Source: Shewanella oneidensis MR-1 (GTDB lineage: Bacteria; Pseudomonadota; Gammaproteobacteria; Enterobacterales; Shewanellaceae). From it: 64,000 nucleotides of DNA. Numbering within the stretch: the stretch's first letter is position 1; the number at the start of each line of letters is the position of its first letter. The notes below the pieces were generated by a model, which ran no database searches, had not been told where the DNA came from, and saw nothing but the letters and a program-made list of their open reading frames with translations. The stretch covers positions 2,294,001-2,358,000 of the forward strand of contig NC_004347.2 of the NCBI RefSeq assembly GCF_000146165.2, read 5' to 3'. The position numbers and the translations under genes were made by a program. Positions 54,601-63,460 of the stretch are shown here, in pieces.

Positions 54601-55532
54601 TTGATAGCCTCAAAGCGGAATTGCAGGGCGTGGTCGCGAAGGCGATTCGTCAGGTGGCGAATAAGGGCATCGAGAAAGAAGCGCTCACCGAATGGTCCTT
54701 TGGCGACTTACCTAAGCAATTTGAGCAGCGTAAAGGTAACTATCAAGTGCGGGCATTCCCCGCATTGATTGACAACAAAGACTCAGTTGCCATCAAATTA
54801 TTTGATGATGAATTTGAGGCTGAGGCGGCGCACCGTCAAGGGCTTAGACGCTTGTTGTTACTCAACATTCCTTCACCAGTAAAACACCTGCAACAGGCTC
54901 TGCCCAACAAGGCCAAACTGGCGATGTATTTCAATCCCTTTGGTCAAGTGCAAATTCTGATTGATGACATCATCGCCGCGGCGGTGCAGCAGTTGCTTGA
55001 TGAAAAGGCGTTAGATGTACGCGATGCAGCGCAGTTTGATGCGGCAAAGGATTGGGTGCGCCAAGAGTTGAATCCAACAGCCGAGCAAATCGCCCTAAAA
55101 GTGGAGCAGATTTTGACGCTTTACCAAGGCATTAAAAAGCGTACTAAGGGCAAAATCAGTTTGGATATTGCTTTTGCGATGAGTGATATTCAAAGCCAAT
55201 TGGACCAATTAGTCTTTAAGGGGTTTGTTGAAGCTTGCGGTTGGAAGCGTTTGGCCGATGTGGCGCGTTACTTAAAGGCGATTGAAACCCGCATTGATAA
55301 ATTACCTGTAGATCCGACCCGTGACCGCTTGCATATGCAGAGTATCACTAAGGTGCAGGACGCCTTAGCGGCTCAACTTGCTAAGGTGCCACGCTCGCAG
55401 CCTACACCAGCGGCACTGATAGAAGCGCGGTGGATGATTGAAGAATACCGAGTATCTTGCTTTGCCCAGGCGCTTGGCACAGCGTATCCCATCTCAGAAA
55501 AACGCATTTTAAATCATATCCTGCTGAGCTGA
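51651..55532 (+). CDS. hrpA: ATP-dependent RNA helicase HrpA
   Basis: 1293 aa, the E. coli HrpA length (about 1300). DEAH-box superfamily 2: Walker A GETGSGKTTQLPK, DEAH in IIIDEAHERSLN, SAT in ITSATIDVERF, and motifs V and VI in LATNVAETSLTVPGI and QRQGRCGRVGPG. The HA2/OB region and a long DUF3418 C-terminal domain follow. The start is TTG at 51651 with GGAA before it; a second TTG at 51657 is possible. It acts on mRNA and rescues stalled or collided ribosomes. Clear terminator after. Confidence 0.95.
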   Translation: MVLNSDKHPLSSAFLQQCFQSDASRIRRRLFKLHKEADSDKKTQELAKLAEQAQAAFEKVEQRLKARPRINYPDNLPVSGMREDIAKAISANQVVIIAGETGSGKTTQLPKICLELGLGSRGFIGHTQPRRLAARSVASRVAEELQSPLGEVVGFKVRFADALKSESYIKLMTDGILLAELTSDRYLDQYDTIIIDEAHERSLNIDFILGYLKQILKKRPDLKIIITSATIDVERFSKHFNNAPIIEVSGRTYPVETRYRPLVQDTEADLDQIEGIFAAVDELVAEGLGDILIFMNGEREIRDTAEQLNRRNYRDTEILPLYARLSYGEQSKVFSSHTGRRIVLATNVAETSLTVPGIRYVIDPGTARISRYSYRTKVQRLPIEPISQASANQRQGRCGRVGPGICIRLYDEADFNNRPAFTDPEILRTNLASVILQMLAIGLGDIAAFPFIEPPDPRHIRDGFLLLEELQAVKQQKGNIVLTPLGRQLSQIPVDPRLARMVIESHQLGCLNEVLVIASGLSIQDPRERPMDKKQASDEAHRRFADPQSDFVSWVNLWQHLKEQQKELSASQFRKKCRDEYLAYLRVREWQDLYTQLKQAVHDLKWRLNDTPANYDALHRALLSGLLSHIGFKDNNNEYLGARNRKFFVFPGSPLAKKGPKWIMAAELMETSKLFARCCAKIEPEWLEPLAAHLIKKNHLEPHFEAKQGSVIAFENQVLYGLTVVHRRRVQYGPINPVEAREIFIRSALAEGQLQTKEAFFIANQKLLEDVEALEHKSRRRDILVDEQVLMDFYEPRIPEGIYNAPKFFSWWKEARCTQPDLLDFNKSLLMQRSADHISALDFPDTWHKGNIRLQLSYHFDPAASDDGVSVHIPVALLNQIDDTDFDWLVAGMREEKCVALIKSLPKGLRRNFVPAPDYARACVQAMQPFSASLLDAMCKQLLRMSGTRVNPEDFDVSQMPVHLQMNFKIEDDKGKLVAQGRVLDSLKAELQGVVAKAIRQVANKGIEKEALTEWSFGDLPKQFEQRKGNYQVRAFPALIDNKDSVAIKLFDDEFEAEAAHRQGLRRLLLLNIPSPVKHLQQALPNKAKLAMYFNPFGQVQILIDDIIAAAVQQLLDEKALDVRDAAQFDAAKDWVRQELNPTAEQIALKVEQILTLYQGIKKRTKGKISLDIAFAMSDIQSQLDQLVFKGFVEACGWKRLADVARYLKAIETRIDKLPVDPTRDRLHMQSITKVQDALAAQLAKVPRSQPTPAALIEARWMIEEYRVSCFAQALGTAYPISEKRILNHILLS

Positions 55533-55574
55533 TTTACTCGGTTCAGCGGTTAACATCGCCGATAATCCCTCACT

Positions 55575-55604
55575 AAAGCCGAACCATTTAGGTTCGGCTT
55601 TTTT
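55575..55604 (+). terminator. Terminator of hrpA
   Basis: An 11-bp perfect stem, AAAGCCGAACC / GGTTCGGCTTT, loop ATTTA, then TTT. Confidence 0.92.
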
Positions 55605-55714
55605 ACTTAAGTTTAATTATTGGTAATTCATGGTATTGCATGTGCTTTAGCGGCTAAAACCAACCTAAAAAGTTTGATAAAAGGAGGTCTAAGCCGGAAC
55701 CGCCGAAATTTCCG

Positions 55715-56165
55715 CCCCCCTATTCAAACCTCACTGATAGCGCTGATGGCCGAGGGGAGGTATCAGCTTGATTTTATAGAGATCATGCTGGATATGTCAG
55801 AAAATGCAGAAACAGGCCCTAATTTGGCGCATTTTCATAGCTCTGCCTGACGTCGAGATAAGGTATAGCCCAGACTGACACTTGACTTATTGATGCAACA
55901 TGCAGTGAGTGATACCGGAACATTTGGCATTTTTTACTATCTGAAGTATGATTTTACTTTCATCAGTAAAGAGTATTTCGCCGATGCGCATTTAACCTGT
56001 CCGCACCCCACTTTTTGATTCCTCTCCCGCCAGGGAGATCGGGTGCGTCTTACCGTGACAGGTTGATGCTTATTCCTCGCTTGTTTTCCCATTCGTGGAC
56101 ACGCGTCCCTGTCATTTGGCTTGGCTCTTGGCCTGCGGCTCCCGCACTGGCCCACAGGAGTTCAG
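55715..56165. other. Non-coding left part of the Tn3-like element
   Basis: About 450 bp between the left inverted repeat and the ABC-F start. A short readable stretch (LIALMAEGRYQLDFIEIML) runs through the end repeat and stops near 55850. It has no family likeness and is not called. An ACAGGAGT ribosome-binding site for the ABC-F gene is at its right edge. Confidence 0.45.
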
Positions 56166-57720
56166 ATGACCCACATCGCATGTAATATCAACGCCTTGCA
56201 GCTGCCATTCGGCGCCTGCACTACGCCTCTTACCTTCATTTTGCCCGCTACGAGCTGCACCCTGATCGGCCACAACGGCATCGGCAAGAGCCTGCTACTC
56301 GAGCTGCTGGCGGGCCAGCGCCGCCCCGCGTCTGGCAAAATCGAGTGGTTGACCCCCATCAGCTGGTTGTCCCAGTTTGCACCCGCTCATGTCCATGGCG
56401 GCGGAGCCAGCGTGGCCGACGTTATCGGCTTGGGCGAGCCGCTGCGGGCCCTTGAGCGCATCGAGCGGGGGAGTTGTGCCCTAGACGATTTCGAGTTGCT
56501 GAGTGATCGCTGGAACCTGCGCAGCGATCTTGCCCACCTGCTGGCTGGGGCTGGTCTTAGGCTTGATGCCCATGCCCTAGTCAGCACCCTGAGCGGCGGT
56601 CAGCTCACCCGTTTGCACCTGCTGGCGCTGTTTGCGAGGCCAGATCACTTTCTGCTGCTCGATGAGCCGGACAACCACTTGGATGCCAGTGGCATCGAGT
56701 GGCTGAGCCAACGATTGGCAAGCCATAGTGGTGGCTATCTTCTGGTAAGCCACGACCGGCGCCTGCTCAATCAAACCACTCAGATTCTGGAGCTGAGCGA
56801 GCTGGGGCTACAGAGCGCCCACCTGTCGTTTGACACATTTTTGGCGCAGCAGACTGAGTTGCAGGCTGCCCGTAGCACCCGGCTGGCGCAGGCGGTGCGC
56901 AGTGAAAAGGCGGCAGCGCGCAGCCTGCAAAAGGTGCGCGAACAGGCGGCCAGGCGGCCAGGCGGCCAGGCGGGCCAGTCAGGGGCGGCGCGAGCGCGGC
57001 TCCCAGGCCAAGATCCTGCTCGATTTCAAAGCTGAACAGGCAGGCAAATCCCTTGGTAAGGTGCTGGATCGCCACGAGCGTGGCCACAGTGCGCTGGCGG
57101 CGGTGCAGCCGCTTATCATGCAGTGGCCGGCGGGAAGTAAATGCAAGGGGGCGGCCCAGCCGCTGGTGATCACGGCGGCGCGCCACATGCGCTGGCATGG
57201 CCAGCAGGTGGATCTGGTACTGCAACGGGGTGAGCGCTGTTTGCTCGGCGGTCGCAACTGCAGTGGCAAATCGAGTTTGCTGCAGATGTTGCGCGGGGAG
57301 CTGGAGCCCGAGACGGGCAGCTTTCGCATCAATGGTCAGATGGCTTGTCTCGATCAGGGACTCAGTCTGATTGCGCGGGATCTCAGTCCGCTTGCCAACC
57401 TGCTGACAGTGGCTCCGACACTGGCCGAGAGTGATGCGAGAACACGGCTGGCGGGCATCGCCCTGCGCGGCGATCGCGCCCTGACGCCTTGTCATGGTCT
57501 GAGTGGGGGTGAGAGGTTAAAACTGGGTCTGCTGATGGTACTGGCGCAACTGCCCGACCTGCTGCTGCTCGATGAACCGGACAGCCATCTGGATCACCCC
57601 TCGCGTCAGTTGCTCACTCAGGTACTGGCTGACTATCCAGGCACTCTGCTACTGGTATCTCACGATCCCGACTTCGTTGCAGGGGTTGGGATTGGTAAAG
57701 AATTAAATCTTTCAGAGTGA
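56166..57720 (+). pseudogene. ABC-F family ATPase, frame broken at an 8-bp repeat run
   Basis: Two ATP-binding cassettes in one gene. The first (56166-56940, frame open to 57035) has Walker A GHNGIGKSLLLE, signature LSGGQLTRL and Walker B LLLDEPDNHLD. The second (in the frame of 57720) has GGRNCSGKSSLLQ, LSGGERLKLG and LLLDEPDSHLD. No membrane domain, as in ABC-F proteins that act on the ribosome; some protect against antibiotics, others tune translation. The frames part within four CAGGCGGC-type units (56943-56974). One unit more or two fewer would give one continuous protein of about 520 residues. ATG 56166 has ACAGGAGT before it. The G+C-rich codon use is unlike its neighbours. Confidence 0.85.
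56943..56974 (+). repeat. Four 8-bp tandem repeats (CAGGCGGC) in the ABC-F linker
   Basis: CAGGCGGC three times followed by CAGGCGGG. The unit length is not a multiple of three, so each gain or loss shifts the frame. The repeat has no stop codon in any frame and reads QAARRPGG repeatedly. Confidence 0.95.
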
Positions 57721-57804
57721 TCGCAAGGTGATTGACCTAGATGCCCTTGTGGCAGGGGTTTAGAGGAGTTGACGGAAATTTCGGCGGTTCCGGCTTACAG
57801 CCCC

Positions 57805-58174
57805 TAAAAACGTCGCGAGCTGGCTGAACATGAATAGGCAAGCTTAAAGGCAAATGACTCGCTCGAGTGTCGAAATTGCCATAACTTTACCTACATGGAC
57901 TTTACTAGGCAGCCACCACGTGCCACGCTGATGCACTCCACATCACATCACTGGCCTGTGGCGATAAGATCTGTATCTATTGCCACAAGGGCATTTCCCA
58001 TCATCTCCCTAACATGGCGGGTGTTAAAGACTTCTAATCACGTGTAACATTTGTTCTATCGCTAAAGGGTAAGGCTTTCCACGCTTGGCCGTTTAAATTA
58101 AAATTGTCATCTATGATTTATCTATTTGAAAAATATATACTATTAAAAATTTGGATAAGTATAGCGAACCCGTT
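57805..58174. other. Intergenic region, nothing recognised
   Basis: About 370 bp between the mobile unit and a small hypothetical gene. It starts with the right TAAAA duplication. No gene or terminator that I can support. Confidence 0.45.
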
Positions 58175-58522
58175 ATGAACAATACAAAATGGCGTGAATG
58201 CCTGAGCATCTTAGCCTCACACTGCGTTTACCTGCAATTACGGTTGCTAGATGAGGCTGATTTTCCATTAGATTGTGAAGTATCAAATGAGGTGATCGCT
58301 CAAATTCAAACTACAGACTGTGTATTTGTAAAACGTGTGATTGCCTATAAGTCCATCGCAGCCCTACGCATTATTAAGACTGATTTACCGCCTTCTGCTA
58401 ACGCTCTTCAGGTGGATCTTATGACCAAACTCAAACAAGCATTGTCACAGTTAGGCCAATTACCGCTTACGGAAGATTCTGAATTTATCACCATTAATGG
58501 ATATTACTCGGAGAGCAACTAG
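58175..58522 (+). CDS. Hypothetical protein
   Basis: 115 aa from the ATG at 58175; a TTG at 58151 is in frame. Soluble mixed alpha/beta composition, no signal peptide or membrane helix, two to three cysteines (ASHCVYLQLRLLDEADFPLD). I do not recognise the family and no strong ribosome-binding site precedes it. It converges on crr across a long hairpin. Confidence 0.6.
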   Translation: MNNTKWRECLSILASHCVYLQLRLLDEADFPLDCEVSNEVIAQIQTTDCVFVKRVIAYKSIAALRIIKTDLPPSANALQVDLMTKLKQALSQLGQLPLTEDSEFITINGYYSESN

Positions 58523-58557
58523 AGGTTTAAGGGAGCTGCTTTGCTTTGGTCAGTACT

Positions 58558-58595
58558 GTTACCGCTGGCAGTATCAGTAAACTGCCAGCGGTAAC
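58558..58595. terminator. 15-bp hairpin between convergent genes
   Basis: GTTACCGCTGGCAGT (58558-58572) and ACTGCCAGCGGTAAC (58581-58595) pair perfectly, loop ATCAGTAA. No T-run on either side, so it may block convergent transcription or protect 3' ends rather than terminate in the usual way. Confidence 0.55.
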
Positions 58596-58667
58596 ACTTA
58601 GCAAGAAAAGGGGATCCTTCACGTTTGGTGCTTAAAACGGTACTCATTGTGTACAAGGAACTGATGA

Positions 58668-59177
58668 CTAAAGTTGTACCGTAAAAATAGGGTCTTTACC
58701 TGCGGTGACGCTACCCTGAGCTTTGTCTAGATACTTCACATCTTCCATATTGGCGAGCACAACGGGTGTGAGTAAGCTATCCACTTGATCTTTAAGATAC
58801 TCAAGATCAAATGACAAAATCGGATCGCCTACCTTCACTTCTTGACCTTCTTCAGCCAAACGACTAAAACCACGTCCTCTAAGCTCTACAGTGCCTACAC
58901 CAAAGTGAACGAAAAGCTCTAACCCTTGAGGTGATTCAATGCTAAATGCATGATTTGTTTCAAAAATCTTTCCAATGGTACCATCAATAGGAGCAACAAT
59001 AGTACTGCCCGTTGGTGCGATAGCGATTCCATCACCCACAATTTTTTCTGCAAAAACGACATCGGGGACTTTTTCAATGGCCACTATTTCCCCATTTACC
59101 GGGGCATAGACCATGATGCCACCAGCAAGTTGTGGCTGTCCCGATACTAATCGCCTTATACGGCTTAAAAATCCCAT
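58668..59177 (-). CDS. crr: Glucose-type PTS enzyme IIA
   Basis: 169 aa, the E. coli Crr length. The phospho-accepting His is in GLELFVHFGVGTVELRG, the second active-site His in ETNHAFSIES. The N-terminal helix MGFLSRIRRLVSGQ is amphipathic. It takes phosphate from HPr and, in enterobacteria, controls adenylate cyclase and sugar permeases. Last gene of ACT-ptsH-ptsI-crr, 71 bp after ptsI. Confidence 0.95.
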   Translation of the reverse strand: MGFLSRIRRLVSGQPQLAGGIMVYAPVNGEIVAIEKVPDVVFAEKIVGDGIAIAPTGSTIVAPIDGTIGKIFETNHAFSIESPQGLELFVHFGVGTVELRGRGFSRLAEEGQEVKVGDPILSFDLEYLKDQVDSLLTPVVLANMEDVKYLDKAQGSVTAGKDPIFTVQL

Positions 59178-59248
59178 TATGTTGTGCCCCTTTGCTTGTT
59201 TTTGTTGTTCTCTTTTGGTCTGTGAAGCAGCATAACCAATTACATGTA

Positions 59249-60952
59249 TTATTTATAGTTTGTTATACACTGTTGCAGATCTGAAATTCTATTTTGCTGC
59301 ATTGCTGTGTGCGCTAACTCGGAAAATTTTGCCAATTCACCTTGGCAAATTGCCGCCTTCACTTCGAGCAATGAGCTTAAGTTAACGCTGAGCTCATCCA
59401 GCCCCATGCCAACAAGTAGCGGAGCCATTTGCGGCGAACTGGCTAACTCACCACAGAGCGAGACTGTAACCCCAGTGGCTTTTGCCTGCGTTATCGTCAT
59501 GTTTATCAGGTGTAAAATCGCGGGCGAAAGCGAAGGATAATCCTTTGTCAGTTGTGGATTAGTGCGATCGGCAGCCATCGCATATTGCGTTAAATCATTG
59601 GTGCCAATACTGACAAAATCAAGCCTTGGCAACATCGACGCTAAATTCAACACCGCTGCGGGTGTTTCAACGACTATCCCGTAACTCAGTTCGCCATAAC
59701 CTTTTTCTTCCTCTTCTAGGGCATCTTGGCATTCGGCGATAAGCTTAAATATCTCATCCAACTCTTCGACTTGATTGACCATGGGAAACATCAAGCGAAT
59801 TGGACCGTGATTAGCAGCCCGTAAAATGGCGCGAAGTTGGGTTTTAAACAACTCTGGGTGCGCTAGGGTGTATCTCACTCCACGTTGGCCCAAGGCTGGA
59901 TTATCTTCAATATTTTGGCATAAGCAGGGCAGCTCTTTATCGGCACCAATATCTAAGGTTCTAATTGTAAAAGTTTTTCCATCTAAAGCATGTAGGGCCT
60001 CGCAGTAAAGGTTGTACTGGGCTTTTTCATCCGGAAGGGTGCTGGTATTCATTAACATAAATTCAGTGCGAAACAAGCCTATACCATCAGCACCTTCATC
60101 TTTAACGTGGGTGATCTCATTTAAATTACCGACGTTTGCCAGCAGACCAACGTGATGGCCGTCCTGTGTTTGAGCGGGCACATCACGGTATGTTTGAAGC
60201 GCCTGACGTCTTGCCTGCTCATGGTGCAGGGTGACGGTTAAACGGGCTTGTTGCTCAGGCTCAGGATTGACATAAAGTACGCCGCTTAAAGCATCAAGCA
60301 CTAATGGCGTGTTATTAGGAATGAATTCGGCATCAAACTGGCAACTTAACATGGCCGGGATCCCAGCCGCGCGGGCTAAAATCGCAGTATGACTGGTGAG
60401 TCCACCGGTTTTAAGCACAATACCGCTGATATGTTCTTTGGGGAGCAAGGCAAATTCAGCGGGGGTCAGATCCTGTGCGAGCAGTATTGTTGCTTCACTC
60501 AGATCTGCTAAGCCTTGTTCTAAACGGCCGTTAATTGCGGTAACTATGCGTTGACCAAGGCATCGAACATCTTGGGCGCGATTGGCTAAATAGGGATCGT
60601 CTAAGGACTCTAGCTCATTGGCTTGATGGGCAAATATCCGCTCAACGGCAACACTGGCAGAAAGCTGTAAGGTGCGAATGGCTTCTTTAACTTGTTCAAT
60701 GAGCTCATCATCGTCGAGGAGCAATAAATCGGCTTCAATCAGTTGGTAGTTTTCACTTTCGGGATCGAGTTTAGCTTGACTCAGACTGAGCTGCTGCTTT
60801 AATGCTTGTAACGCCTTAAGAAACTTACTTTGCTGCAGTGGGATCCTAGAGAGCGGAATAGGGCGATAGTCGAGGTGGTTTTCGCAATGGTTAAGGTGTA
60901 AAGCCTTACCGAAGGCGATACCCGATGACACAATAATCCCCGTTATCGACAT
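59249..60952 (-). CDS. ptsI: PTS enzyme I
   Basis: 567 aa from the ATG at 60952 (AGGA six bases before); an ATG at 60958 is also in frame. PEP-dependent autokinase: the active His is in GGLTSHTAILARAAGIPAM, and the PEP-binding barrel shows GIGLFRTEFMLMN, IRLMFPMVNQVEE and a cysteine in SLCGELASSPQMAP. Passes phosphate to HPr encoded next door. Confidence 0.95.
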   Translation of the reverse strand: MSITGIIVSSGIAFGKALHLNHCENHLDYRPIPLSRIPLQQSKFLKALQALKQQLSLSQAKLDPESENYQLIEADLLLLDDDELIEQVKEAIRTLQLSASVAVERIFAHQANELESLDDPYLANRAQDVRCLGQRIVTAINGRLEQGLADLSEATILLAQDLTPAEFALLPKEHISGIVLKTGGLTSHTAILARAAGIPAMLSCQFDAEFIPNNTPLVLDALSGVLYVNPEPEQQARLTVTLHHEQARRQALQTYRDVPAQTQDGHHVGLLANVGNLNEITHVKDEGADGIGLFRTEFMLMNTSTLPDEKAQYNLYCEALHALDGKTFTIRTLDIGADKELPCLCQNIEDNPALGQRGVRYTLAHPELFKTQLRAILRAANHGPIRLMFPMVNQVEELDEIFKLIAECQDALEEEEKGYGELSYGIVVETPAAVLNLASMLPRLDFVSIGTNDLTQYAMAADRTNPQLTKDYPSLSPAILHLINMTITQAKATGVTVSLCGELASSPQMAPLLVGMGLDELSVNLSSLLEVKAAICQGELAKFSELAHTAMQQNRISDLQQCITNYK

Positions 60953-60981
60953 AGTCATTCCTAATGATGTTGGGCGGTTCG

Positions 60982-61239
60982 CTAACTTAAGGTGATTAAC
61001 AAAGTCGAGACTTTTTCGACGGCTTCCTGCGCCTGCTCTCCCTCGGCGAAAACTCTCACGGTGACACCATGGTACAAACCTAAAGTTTGTAGCTTAAACA
61101 AGCTTTTGGCGCTTGCTTGTTTGCCATTACATTCAACCAAAACGTCACAATCGAAGGTCTTCGCTTCTTTCACCAACAGTGCGGCTGGGCGAGTATGAAT
61201 ACCATGTTTTGCAGTGATAGTGACAGATTTTTCGTACAT
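60982..61239 (-). CDS. ptsH: PTS phosphocarrier HPr
   Basis: 85 aa. Active His15 in TAKHGIHTRPAALLVKEA, and the Ser46 region SAKSLFKLQTLGL, where Firmicutes HPr is regulated. Accepts phosphate from enzyme I and hands it to IIA proteins. 23 bp before ptsI. Confidence 0.95.
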   Translation of the reverse strand: MYEKSVTITAKHGIHTRPAALLVKEAKTFDCDVLVECNGKQASAKSLFKLQTLGLYHGVTVRVFAEGEQAQEAVEKVSTLLITLS

Positions 61240-61271
61240 AGTGGGTTAACTCTTAATCAAGGTTACGGTGC

Positions 61272-61658
61272 TTATTTTGATTCAATAATCTTGTAACCCG
61301 CCTTTTTTAAGGCAGTCATTGCGTTTTGAAGACAATCTTTCTTCACGAGAATATAGTCGGTATCGAAGCTGGAAAGGGCGAAAATACTGATCTGCACATC
61401 GGCTAAGGTGCTGGCGATTTTCGACAAAATCCCCGTCAATGAAAATCCGAGTGGACCTAATACTTCTAAACAACTCCAATTGGTTTCTTGTTCTAAACTG
61501 TCCAGTGCAAGTTCACTAGACACTACCAGTGTCAAACCCTCTTCTGTTTTGCAGATAAAATACACTTCTTCGGCAAAAACTTTGCTCGGAATGGGTGCAC
61601 TTGGGTTAAAGCTATGAATGCTGTACTGCCGTGTATGTACGGCCAACGTCATACGCAT
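61272..61658 (-). CDS. ACT-domain protein upstream of ptsH
   Basis: 128 aa. N-terminal part SFNPSAPIPSKVFAEEVYFI and a C-terminal ACT domain (CLEVLGPLGFSLTGILSKIA, SIFALSSFDTDYILVKKDCL). ACT domains bind amino acids or similar small ligands. The gene begins the unit with ptsH (32 bp gap), so a role in PTS control or an amino-acid cue is possible, but this is inference from position. GAGGAT is the ribosome-binding site. Confidence 0.8.
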   Translation of the reverse strand: MRMTLAVHTRQYSIHSFNPSAPIPSKVFAEEVYFICKTEEGLTLVVSSELALDSLEQETNWSCLEVLGPLGFSLTGILSKIASTLADVQISIFALSSFDTDYILVKKDCLQNAMTALKKAGYKIIESK

Positions 61659-61768
61659 GGACGATCCTCAATTGGCGAAGCGAATACAAGCCTTGTTCCT
61701 AACTTATAACATGAAACCCTGCTTAAAGGGCATCTATCTAGCCGAATACATTAGCGAATTTTAAACGA

Positions 61769-61796
61769 AAAGAGGACGTTTTAACACGTCCTCTTT
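61769..61796 (-). terminator. Terminator of the chemoreceptor gene
   Basis: An 11-bp perfect stem, AAAGAGGACGT / ACGTCCTCTTT, loop TTTAAC. Followed on the minus strand by TTCGTTTAAAA. Confidence 0.85.
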
Positions 61797-61822
61797 GGTT
61801 ACCATTGAAAGCATTCATTAGG

Positions 61823-63460
61823 TTATATTTTAAATTGGCCTAAGGTATGGGACATATCTTGGCTAATATCCTGTAACGATTGGGCCGCGCGGCTGTTACT
61901 TTCATTGGCTTTGACTGAGACTTCGGTCAACTCTGAAATATTACAGATATTACGATTAATTTCTTCAGTCACAAGGGATTGCTCCTCTGTCGCACTTGCC
62001 AATTGGGTGTTCATATCGCTGATATGGGCTATCAGCTCTAGAATTGCCGCCATTGCTTGTCCTGCCTCTTGTGCTTTAGCTTGCAATTCTTCTGATTGAC
62101 GTTGCGTTTGGCTGTTGCTTTGCATTACCGAACCGACACCAGTCTGAATTTCAGAGATGATTTTTTGGATCTCATTGGTGGAATCTTGGGTGCGATTGGC
62201 TAGGGCTCTGACTTCATCGGCGACCACGGCAAATCCACGGCCATGACTCCCAGCGCGCGCAGCTTCAATGGCTGCGTTTAGTGCCAGTAGATTAGTTTGT
62301 TCTGCAATGGCGCGGATCACATCCAAAATACTGCCAATTTGACCTGAGGCTTGCCCCAATTTTTGAGTGATTGCTTCTGATGCTTTAAGCTCTTGGACTA
62401 ACTTCTCGGTATCGCGCACCGTATTGTCAATCACACCTTTACTTTGCTGAGCCTGACTTTTTACACTGGTGGCAGCATCGGCAGCTTGCTGCGTATTACT
62501 CGCCATTTCATGGGTGGTTGATAGCATTTGATTCACCGCAGTCGCTACGCTGCCAGTTTCGCGATGAATATGTTCGGCGCTTTGGTTGGACTCTTCTACA
62601 GCAAGCATTAATAACTTAGCATCGTTGTCGAGGGACTGGCCTAAGGGTTGTAGATGTCCGACCATATCGCCAATCTTTTGGGCGAAAAGGTTAAAAGCAT
62701 GGGCTAGGTGAGCCACTTCATCTTTACCTTGCGTACTTAAACGCTGGCTTAAGTCGCCTTCGCCTTGGGCGATATCTTCAAGGGCTTCAATGGCATCATT
62801 CAGTGGAGATGTGATCGAATGATTTAATACCAGGAAAAATGCAAAAATAGGCACTGAAATGAGAAACATGATAATCAGATAATCGACCATCACTTCGTAA
62901 AGACTCTCTTTTACATCACTCAAATACGCCCCAGTGATCAGTGTCCAGCCCCATTGTGGGTAGTAGCGTGCTTCGGCTAATTTATCTTCGACGATTTTGG
63001 ATACAGGGTTAGCGATGGGATATTCCAGCGTGGATTTGCCATTTTGTCGAGCTTGAGACAATAGCGTTGTCAGTGGGTTAGTACCATTGGGAAGCGTGAA
63101 ATTCTGAGCGGATGTTCCGATCATACTGGCACTTTCACCATGGGCTAGGATTTGGTTGTTATCATCAATGAGAATAAAGTAACCCACACCAGCATAGCGG
63201 GTTTGATTGATGAGGCTCGCCGCGGCTTTTTGGGCCTCTTGTTCACGCATTTTACCGCTAGCGGCATCTTGGCGATAAACGTCAATCACACTCAGAATAC
63301 TGCCAAGCTGACCATCAATTTGTAACCACTTTTGTTCGATCAAATTACTGTATTGTTCTTTAATCGAAAAACTTGCAAAACAGACAGTACCAATGGCCGC
63401 CATCACTAACATCATCATCAGACGTTTTAAAATGGTGAACTGGCGCAAAAAAGTGATCAT
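61823..63460 (-). CDS. Methyl-accepting chemotaxis protein (Cache-HAMP)
   Basis: 545 aa. TM1 about 13-33, a single-Cache periplasmic sensor about 35-185 ([38 protein letters not shown]), TM2 about 193-212, HAMP about 213-265, then the coiled-coil signalling domain with the hairpin tip [20 protein letters not shown]. No NWETF-type tether at the C-terminus, so CheR/CheB adaptation would need another receptor. Ligand not told; sCache domains often sense small organic acids. Confidence 0.92.
   Translation of the reverse strand: MITFLRQFTILKRLMMMLVMAAIGTVCFASFSIKEQYSNLIEQKWLQIDGQLGSILSVIDVYRQDAASGKMREQEAQKAAASLINQTRYAGVGYFILIDDNNQILAHGESASMIGTSAQNFTLPNGTNPLTTLLSQARQNGKSTLEYPIANPVSKIVEDKLAEARYYPQWGWTLITGAYLSDVKESLYEVMVDYLIIMFLISVPIFAFFLVLNHSITSPLNDAIEALEDIAQGEGDLSQRLSTQGKDEVAHLAHAFNLFAQKIGDMVGHLQPLGQSLDNDAKLLMLAVEESNQSAEHIHRETGSVATAVNQMLSTTHEMASNTQQAADAATSVKSQAQQSKGVIDNTVRDTEKLVQELKASEAITQKLGQASGQIGSILDVIRAIAEQTNLLALNAAIEAARAGSHGRGFAVVADEVRALANRTQDSTNEIQKIISEIQTGVGSVMQSNSQTQRQSEELQAKAQEAGQAMAAILELIAHISDMNTQLASATEEQSLVTEEINRNICNISELTEVSVKANESNSRAAQSLQDISQDMSHTLGQFKI

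Larger units (their letters stand above)
55683..57804. mobile_element. Transposase-less element with Tn3-like ends, carrying an ABC-F gene
   Basis: 2122 bp. The left end begins GGAGGTC and the inverted right end GGGGCTG. Both are followed by the same 25 bases (55690-55714 and the complement at 57774-57798; core TAAGCCGGAACCGCCGAAAT). The element is flanked by a 5-bp direct repeat TAAAA (55678-55682 and 57805-57809). GGGG-type ends and a 5-bp duplication point to the Tn3 group, but no transposase, resolvase or obvious res site is inside. Such units move only with a transposase in trans, as Tn3-derived miniature elements (TIMEs) do. The passenger gene is far richer in G+C than the surroundings. 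Confidence 0.75.

Noticed and set aside
55620..55850. 76-codon plus-strand frame across the left end of the Tn3-like element
   Set aside because: It crosses the terminal repeat, and no family match is apparent.
56767..57495. 242-codon minus-strand frame opposite the ABC-F gene
   Set aside because: It is antisense to intact Walker and signature motifs; long shadow frames are expected in G+C-rich DNA.
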